Positions 57,184 through 64,000 of a DNA stretch of 64,000 nucleotides are shown one piece after another; positions within the stretch are counted from its first letter, which is position 1; the number at the start of each line of letters is the position of its first letter. Both the position numbers and the translations under genes were made by a program. The notes beneath the pieces are model-generated. The model was not told where the DNA came from. It worked only from the letters and a program-made list of their open reading frames with translations, and made no database searches. Source of the stretch: Microplitis mediator (taxonomy: Eukaryota; Arthropoda; Insecta; Hymenoptera; Braconidae); contig NC_079970.1 in assembly GCF_029852145.1 (NCBI RefSeq), forward strand, positions 17,725,331 to 17,789,330, given 5' to 3'.

Positions 57184-59229
57184 GTCTCGACGAGTCTCTG
57201 TGGGTGGCACTACAGAGATTCCGAAAGACCACAACAAGTTTCTCATTTAGAGACTCCAAGAGACTCTCAGAGACTAGCTCAGATTCAAATTTTTCGTCTC
57301 GAAATTGTAATATGTAAAATGTTTCAATGCAGATAATATGAAAAAAGTTATGTTAATTAAAATTTTAATAAATTTGATTCATTAATTGAAAAAAAAAGTA
57401 CAAGATAAATAATCGTTATTTTTTAAATTTTAAATTGAAAAATATTAACTTGATAACTCAATCAGTACATTTAGGTATGAATTAGTACAATTTGTATCCT
57501 AAACGCAGGATAACATGTAAGATATTTTGGTCAGGTCCCTACGAGATGAAAGAGTGTTACTTTTATTGTACATCAATGTTTCCTTACTTTATTTTTAAAT
57601 ATTTTTTTTTTTTTTTTTTTTTTTCATTGTTTGATAATTATTTATTGGTTAAATATTATATATTTATATTTTTTATTGTGTGACCTCCTCCGACTTAATG
57701 AAACTTAATAAAATATTTCCGACATATTTATAATTTTAGTTACTTGATTTAAATATACATATTTTATTTATTTTAATGAATTATTTAAATTTAAAGACGA
57801 TGATTTACGTTTAATTGACTCTTTTACTTTGATAACACATTTGGACGTTACATTAGGGTTTTTTATTTTCATGTTGTTTTTTTATACAGCTAAAAAAATT
57901 GAGTAAATAATAAAAATAGGTTTTGCTAAAATTAATATTCGTTGCTTTTTTATTATTAAATTTTTTTCGTCATTTATTCTTACACTCCCCTGGCATTAAT
58001 TTTTCTCTGTTGTTTAAAAAATGAAATAATGAATAATTTATAATTATATTGAATATTTATCAAAATTATTCAACTATAATAATTTTGAGAAATGAACTTT
58101 TTTTAAAAAATTACCCCGTAATGTATCAACTGATTACGCTTGATTATAATATTTATATTAGAGACGCTCATAAAAATGGTAAATTATTTTAAAATCGTGA
58201 CGTCTAGGGTTAAAATAGAGGGAATTTTTTGAAAAATATTTCAGATGCAGGTCAGTAATGCCATCTTTTAAAAAAGAAACGTTACTCGACTAAAGTGAGG
58301 ATTTTAAGGCTGGGTCGTACTAACCAAATTTTTGAATTTTACTTTTCTTTCAATTAATTAATCATTAACAGGGGTTCGCATTTTTCTCTCTATTACACTC
58401 AAGTCCACGAACGGTACTATCTTTGTTGCACTTGTACAGTAAATAGAAACTTTGGCCGAGTGTTTCTCTTAAACAAATGAATAATATGAAACAATTAAAG
58501 CGCACTTCGCTAGATTAGACAGTAATGCATCAAAGTGCGGTCTGTGTTTTGGATTGAGAGATTTTGTTTCCGAAAAAAACCCAGCCGAAAATATCTGATA
58601 ACCCCTGTTAACAAAATTACATGTTCACGACGTAAGTAGGAAATTAAAATTCGAAAATTCGATTAGTATTGCCCACTCTCGAACTTCCCTCCAAAATTCG
58701 AGTTGCTAGGCAATAGTTGCTATAAAAAATGGTTTTTTGTTTGACGTCGATTTGACTGCAAAACTTGGATTTTAGAATTTTTTTGTCAGATTGACATAAC
58801 ACCGCGAGGCAGTTTGGTATCAATCTATTGTCGCAAGTGGACGTCAGTAAGGCGGCGAAATTATAAAGCAAAAAGTTGCTGTCAACTGGCATTCTAGTAG
58901 ACAAACTTTTAATGATTTTTTTTATCATTATCAAAAGTAATCTATCACCAGTAGATGGCGTAATAATATATATACATACCTGCAAGTGTAAGATTGAATG
59001 CGAGACAGCAAATTTTTCTTTCCAGTTTTTGCTCGCCATCGGACGTCAATTTACGCTTCCAAATTAACGCCAAACTACTCCGCATTTTGACATCAGTTTG
59101 CTACCAAGTGGCTATTGAAGTTTCAGAGAAATTAATTTAAATGTTGGCAGGTTTACCAAAGCTGTTTTCTGTAGACATATTACGGGGTAATTCCTAAGCA
59201 TTTGTTACAAAAATCTTTATATATATTTG
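57184..59229. other. Non-coding DNA, no gene recognised
   Basis: T-run at 57602-57624. 58320-58620 has partly inverted blocks (TAACAGGGGTT/AACCCCTGTTAA and GGCTGGGT/ACCCAGCC). The frame at 58644-59039 (minus, 131 codons) is the longest here outside the GT-rich microsatellites, but has no recognisable domain. Confidence 0.5.
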
Positions 59230-59300
59230 GTGCGAATTAGTATAAGACGCCTGATGGTTCATATATCAACATCACTCTCGCGTCTTATACTCATTCGTAC
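59230..59300. repeat. 71-nt hairpin of precursor-microRNA size
   Basis: GTGCGAATTAGTATAAGACG at the left pairs with CGTCTTATACTCATTCGTAC at the right (19 of 21 positions of the outer stem). An inner stem TGATGGTT/TCAACATCA closes a short loop. It could equally be a tiny foldback element, since weak pairing continues outside. Confidence 0.55.
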
Positions 59301-59362
59301 TAGATATAAAAAATACCATTATATGATACAATTATTCATCATTTTTGTCTGTTATGTAATAT

Positions 59363-60073
59363 CTCGCATTACTAATTCCAACAGGGCTTACATTTTTATG
59401 CACCCTTTTGGCTTCAAGGAATCTCCTAGAGCCAAAAGGGTGTATCATTTGTGTTTCATTACAAATCGTTTTGGAGATTTATTTCAAAATTAAAAAAAAA
59501 ATTTTGAAAGCCAAAATGGCATAAAATTTTTTTTTTTAACCCTTCGTTGGTCGCGCTTCACTGCCCGCTTTTGTTGGTCGCGTCACGGGGAATCGCCGTA
59601 ATGTTAATTTTCTTACAGCGTTGCCAAATCTATTGACAATTTATGAAAGCCATACTAGCTTTCTACATTTCGGTTCCGTATATGTGGCAACGTTGAGAAT
59701 AAAAGTTCACTGTCTAATTTGGTCGCGCTCACGGGGAATCGCCTCGATTCGACGTTCATTCGACATTTATTATTCAATATATAATTAATATGAATAATTA
59801 TGACTTTAGAAACTCTTTTAATGTATGTTAAACAGATCAAAGAAGGAGTAGCTGAATTGTTGAAAGCTAAAAAAAATTATTTTTTTTTATATTACAAAAT
59901 AAAGAAAAAAAGCGAGGAATTGCTCATAGCGCGACCAACGAAGGGTTAATAGCTCTAAAATAAGTCTACCGATTGCTAATGAAAATAAAATCATACGCCC
60001 TTTTGGCTTTAGAAAGCTCTCTAAAGCCAAAAAGGCGAATAAAAATGTAAGTCATTTTGGAATTAGTAACTCC
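59363..60073. mobile_element. Outer foldback split by a TTAA MITE
   Basis: ATTACTAATTCCAA and CTTACATTTTTATGC at the left are inverted at the right (GCGAATAAAAATGTAAG, TTGGAATTAGTAAC). Each arm also holds its own hairpin (CACCCTTTTGGCT/AGCCAAAAGGGTG at 59401-59442 and CGCCCTTTTGGCTTTAG with its inversion at 59997-60036). Confidence 0.7.
59536..59949. mobile_element. piggyBac-like MITE, TTAA-flanked (3)
   Basis: TTAA at 59536-59539 and 59946-59949 bounds perfect 17-bp inverted ends CCCTTCGTTGGTCGCGC. The interior repeats GGTCGCG-TCACGGGGAATCGCC (59576 and 59720). No transposase, so non-autonomous. The ends differ from the 25447-25953 element after CCCTTC, so the two are separate families. Confidence 0.85.
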
Positions 60074-61111
60074 ATATATTCGTGTTGATACCAAGACAGA
60101 CTTATATTGATTTTTGACTTAAAATGCTTGTCATGATCATGTGAAGTTACCTTGGAAATTTTTTATACCAAGTTAATCATACAAAGAACAATTATGAATA
60201 ATTGACTGGAAACACAGGTAATAATCAGCACGAAATAAATATTTAATTAAAATAAGATTGTCTGTTTAAAAAAAAGGTATTTTTTTATTTTACCTGAACC
60301 GAAACCATGAGTTTCAATGCCTGATTGGCCAATCGAAACAAATCAATTTTCAACCATTGCGATTTAGCGGGTCGAAAATCATCGGTTTACTCCCTAGGAC
60401 AGAAAAAAGTTTAGTTTTTGTTTTCGTCCGCTAAATTAGTTTCCGACTACGACTGAGTAATCATACGTCATTTTAATTAACCAAGTTGAAAGTTGAATAT
60501 GTACATGCGCTGTTGGTTTTGAATTGTTTCATTTCGAACTGACTCTGAACATTTAAACTTTGTGTTTCAATGCAGTCAATTATGAAACAAATAGTGTGTA
60601 GCGTAGGATTAAACGTGGTTTTAGACTTTGTGTTTCACATCATCTTGATTCATACGCTCCCACACAATATACTATTAAACATGACTTGAATACATTTTTT
60701 ACAAGTGCGTTATTGATACACTCTTTGGAGAAATCAGTGAAAAAAATTTCAGTCAGTCAATGTACACTATAAAGATATTTCAAAGTACTCGGAAAAAAAT
60801 CGTAATGTTGAAATAATATCATTACTGATATTAAAATATCATAAATGTGTACAAAGTGAAGAATCGTAGTAATACAAATTTTATATGTATTCGCGCATGT
60901 TTAAAATAATCGTAGAATGTAAACGGTGAAGGTTAAGTTATATTAAATTTATTATTTCCAGATTGATCATTTTCATTTTTAATCTTTGAAAAAAAAAGAA
61001 AAAAAAAACTTTTTTAATTTTTATGAACAACAAAATTGAGAGCGTATTAATTTTTAATATAATGTATAACATCAAAGTCGAAAAAAAATTTGTAGGTTAT
61101 AACTGTATTAA
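60074..61111. other. AT-rich non-coding DNA, no gene recognised
   Basis: CTCGGAAAAAAATCGTAATG at 60790 may be the left end of an element whose right end is TTTTTTTCCGTGTA at 61698, which would enclose the 61112-61585 foldback. Interior similarity was not established. Confidence 0.45.
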
Positions 61112-61585
61112 TATATATCGATACTGCCATTCTAATACGTCGTATCCCACAAAATTTGACATTTTCACTTTTCTTGAAAAATAGAATCATTGTAACAATT
61201 TGCAGCTTAAGTCAAAATTTTAGAGGTCAAATTGTTTATTTAGTATTTTTAAATAAATATTCTAATATGTCGTATCCCACATTCGTATCGGTTCAATCAT
61301 GCTTAACATTTTCAATTTTAAATTAATTTTAAAGAAGCAATAAATGAAATCAGTGAGAAGGTAATTATGCATAATTTTCGACTCTTCTTACAGCATATAA
61401 TTCAAAATTATTTTTTTACTACAACTGCCTGTATTTTATGAAAAACATGAAAATAAATTTGTAGGTTATACCAATGGAAGCATATTACAAATAATTTTCC
61501 TTTGCCGACCGTGAACGTTTTTATCGTCTCCTGAAAAATTTCCCAAAGGTGGGATACGACGTATTAGAATGGCAATATCGATATA
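61112..61585. mobile_element. Foldback-ended element, ~474 bp
   Basis: ATCGATACTGCCATTCTAAT and ACGTCGTATCCCAC at the left are repeated inverted at the right (GTGGGATACGACGTATTAGA, ATGGCAATATCGAT), about 36 bp. A further direct TCTAATATGTCGTATCCCAC lies inside at 61261. TTTGTAGGTTATA occurs at 61089 and 61457. No coding potential. Confidence 0.75.
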
Positions 61586-62690
61586 CTCGGTCTCAGATAC
61601 AGAACTTGTAGCAGAGAATGATACGAATTAAGTATAATTGTATTTGGAACCAGCACTGATACAAAATTTGTATCAGTTGGTACAATTCTAGTATTAATTT
61701 TTTTCCGTGTATTCTACACTGGTTCAATCAGTCGTGTACTTGGGACTATTTCTAGTGAATATTCACTGATCTTTGCAGTACAGAATTCAAAAAGTTAAAA
61801 AACAGGGACTAGAATTCTATGATTCATTTCAAATTATAGTTTTCTGTATGTATTCCCACTGAATTTATATGAACTATATAATTTTGTTTAAATTATCTGT
61901 TTTGGTATCAATTTTTCGACTTTATCAAATAAATTATAGAGAAAGTTTTTTATGTTTATAAGTGTGATAAAATTTGATCACGCATTTTTTTTTTATATTT
62001 GACGCGATTTATAAATATCATCAGTTTTACTATATATAGTATACGTAAGTTGTAATGCAACAACAAAATATCCTTGAAAAGTTCATAAAATACAATAAAA
62101 TAAATTAATACTGATATACTTAAATTTGTATATAAAAACTTACTGAATATTTCATGCAGTCCGTTTTATTTATATTTTAAACAATAAATATGTTCAAAAT
62201 TTAATAAACGAAAAAAAAAATAAATAAATAAACAAAAAAAAGTAAATCACAAACTCCCCTAAACTTTTTTATGATTTTCAAACTGCTTTGACCCAGTGAA
62301 AAAAGACGATAAAATGAGGGAAAAAAAGCCGTTTGAAGCTTTCAGTTATTAGTCTTGAAGCTTCGGCTTGAGACTTTCTCCCGACATACGGAGTGCTCAT
62401 TAATCTTCTTATTTCCACACGAAATAAAAAAAAAATTAAAAAGTTAATGATATTATTAATAAAAAAAAAATGATCAAAAGTCCATAAAGCTAAAAAAGAG
62501 TAAAAAAAATTAATTTGTAAATTTATATTCTGCTATTTACGTCTAAAAGTTTTCTTCTCAACGATGAAAAACTAAAAACTTTAAACTTCAATATAAATTT
62601 TTCAAAATTACAGTACACTCTCAATGTGTTTTACTCTCGAGATGAATCAAATTTTCTCAGTTTTCTTAATTTCTCTGACCTTTCAACTTT
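61586..62690. other. AT-rich non-coding DNA, no gene recognised
   Basis: A-rich runs at 62210-62240 and 62420-62515. Nothing supportable. Confidence 0.5.
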
Positions 62691-63275
62691 CTTAAAATGA
62701 ACCAGTGAATTTCACTGGTTGAATCAGTGAATGTCGCGCTCACTGATTTCAACCAGTGAACTAAAAATATGTAAGCGCACAGGTACAGCAGCATTCTGTA
62801 CATGAGTATATTTAAGTGTTTTATTGTGTCAATAAGTGAATAATATTTATTTATTATCTTTATGTAATATTTCAATTAACTTTTATATAACAATAATAAT
62901 TATATGACACAATTTTTACAGAGTATAAAAATAAATAACTTTGGAGTAACTTCAATAGCTTGGAGCTAACCTCATAAACATAAAATTAAAAAATATAAAA
63001 AGCCCATTGAAAATGAAAACAAATTAAATTTTTATAATTCCTAATATATATTATTTATTTTATTACTAAATAATTTATAATTAAATATAATTGTTATTAA
63101 GACTCTTTTAGTTCACTTTGTTTTTAAATAAACGTTTATAATAAAATAAAATTAATCTAACCTATTTTCTTTATATTTATATAGCACACCGGCGTATCAC
63201 TGGTTCAACCAGTGACCCAAGCGATCATCTTAGTCCACTGATTGAATCAGTGAAATTTCACTAGTTCATTTTAAG
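62691..63275. mobile_element. Foldback with AACCAGTGA/TCACTGGTT units
   Basis: CTTAAAATGAACCAGTGAAT at the left and the complement CTTAAAATGAACTAGTGAAA at the right. GGTTGAATCAGTG and its inversion follow in both arms, with extra CACTGATT and ACCAGTGA units. AT-rich middle. A frame at 62666-62875 (minus) crosses the left arm and is not a gene. Confidence 0.75.
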
Positions 63276-64000
63276 AGAGAAGATTTAAAAAAAAAAAATT
63301 TTTACCATCTCGAACCCTTACAACTGAGTATAGATAAACATGTGTATCAATTAGAGTATTTATTTTAGTAGACAGTAGGTAATGGAATTTCCAACATTGA
63401 ACTCCCTAATCTATTGATTTCAAACTATTGTTAGCCCTGAGTCACAAAAAAACTCGTTTGATTCCGCAAGTTTTATCTAAATCAGTTAATCAGATCGAGA
63501 GATATCGGATACAAAAAATTTCAAACAAAACAGTTATCTCCATTTTTTATAAACAATCTATACATTGCGGGTACTTTGAATCAGTTCATCCATTGGAAAG
63601 AAATCAGTGACGAAAAATTCAAAAAATTCCAATTTCCATCATTTTTTCACAATAATTTACAATTTAATCGTCTGAATGATCCAAATGTATTAAATCTTTG
63701 TCTCAATGAGTTTTTTCGATTGCTACAAAAACTATTTTGATTAAATTAACCGCTTTTTAGCATTTTTTAAATAAGTCATGAATCAATAGTTAAATTATAT
63801 TAATTGTCAATTTAATCATTTCATGTTTTAAAAATAATTTTGTACGAGAATTCAGAACATTACTGACTTGCTAATTTCAGTTTTTCCGTACCAAAATAAA
63901 ATTCCTCACGTATATGAACTGACGCTGATATATATTTACTGACACATTCTTTGCTGACTTACGACCCAACTGAACTATGCAATTTTATTACCCTCAAGTC
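63276..64000. other. Non-coding DNA with a likely family A fragment
   Basis: 63470-63640 contains AATCAGTTAATCAGATCGAG and GAGATATCGGA, matching the AATCGGTTAATTCGTTCGAG-GAGATATCG module of family A, so a worn internal fragment is likely. The rest of the edge holds nothing recognisable. Confidence 0.4.

Noticed and set aside
58644..59039. 131-residue minus frame
   Set aside because: No domain, signal or splice support. Composition is ordinary for an AT-rich chance frame.
1..64000. CRISPR arrays, operons, ribosome-binding sites, integrated virus segments
   Set aside because: The sequence has eukaryotic character throughout. The spaced repeats are foldbacks and microsatellites, and no viral gene or viral integration junction was recognised.

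Overview
This window looks like intergenic DNA, or DNA inside a very large intron, from an AT-rich eukaryotic genome. An insect is most likely. The clues are the AT-rich background, GT-AG introns inside a transposase remnant, long mono-, di- and trinucleotide microsatellites, a Tc1-type transposon, a Mutator-like (MULE) transposase remnant, TTAA-flanked and TA-flanked miniature elements, and tRNA-derived repeats. A parasitoid wasp would fit, but I cannot identify the species from sequence alone. I found no convincing host protein-coding gene in 64 kb. The open frames are short, AT-driven or lie inside repeats. The only recognisable proteins are transposases, and all are broken.

Layout. 1-9.5 kb: AT-rich DNA with a dispersed repeat I call family A (3 copies) and a TA-flanked miniature element (2228-2834) inserted in a second repeat, family K. 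9.5-16.7 kb: family A copies on both sides of a complex inverted duplication, in which two nearly identical MULE fragments (11210-12716 plus strand, 14005-15256 minus strand) are joined with two older copies of another repeat. 16.7-19.2 kb: a three-layer nest of two foldback elements with a Tc1-like transposon at the core (17311-18781); the transposon has Sleeping-Beauty-style repeated terminal sites. 19.8-25.9 kb: miniature and foldback elements, including a 1.24 kb foldback (20271-21508), a nearly perfect 1.35 kb palindrome (22261-23610) and a TTAA-flanked piggyBac-like miniature element. 26-42 kb: more family A, a nested foldback pair (30561-31936), two tRNA-like inserts bounded by direct repeats of 31-33 bp, further foldbacks, and a second family K copy (38562-38838) that keeps the empty insertion site. 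42-64 kb: foldbacks up to 1.6 kb, an (ATT)n tract, a hAT-like miniature element, a second piggyBac-like miniature element, and a hairpin of precursor-microRNA size.

The main theme is how strongly non-autonomous inverted-repeat elements dominate. Many unrelated foldbacks share the terminal signature TA-CACGG-A-rich, which suggests one or a few shared transposases. Several insertions can be ordered in time because they are nested or because an empty-site copy is present. All boundaries were read by eye, and no alignment or database search was run.
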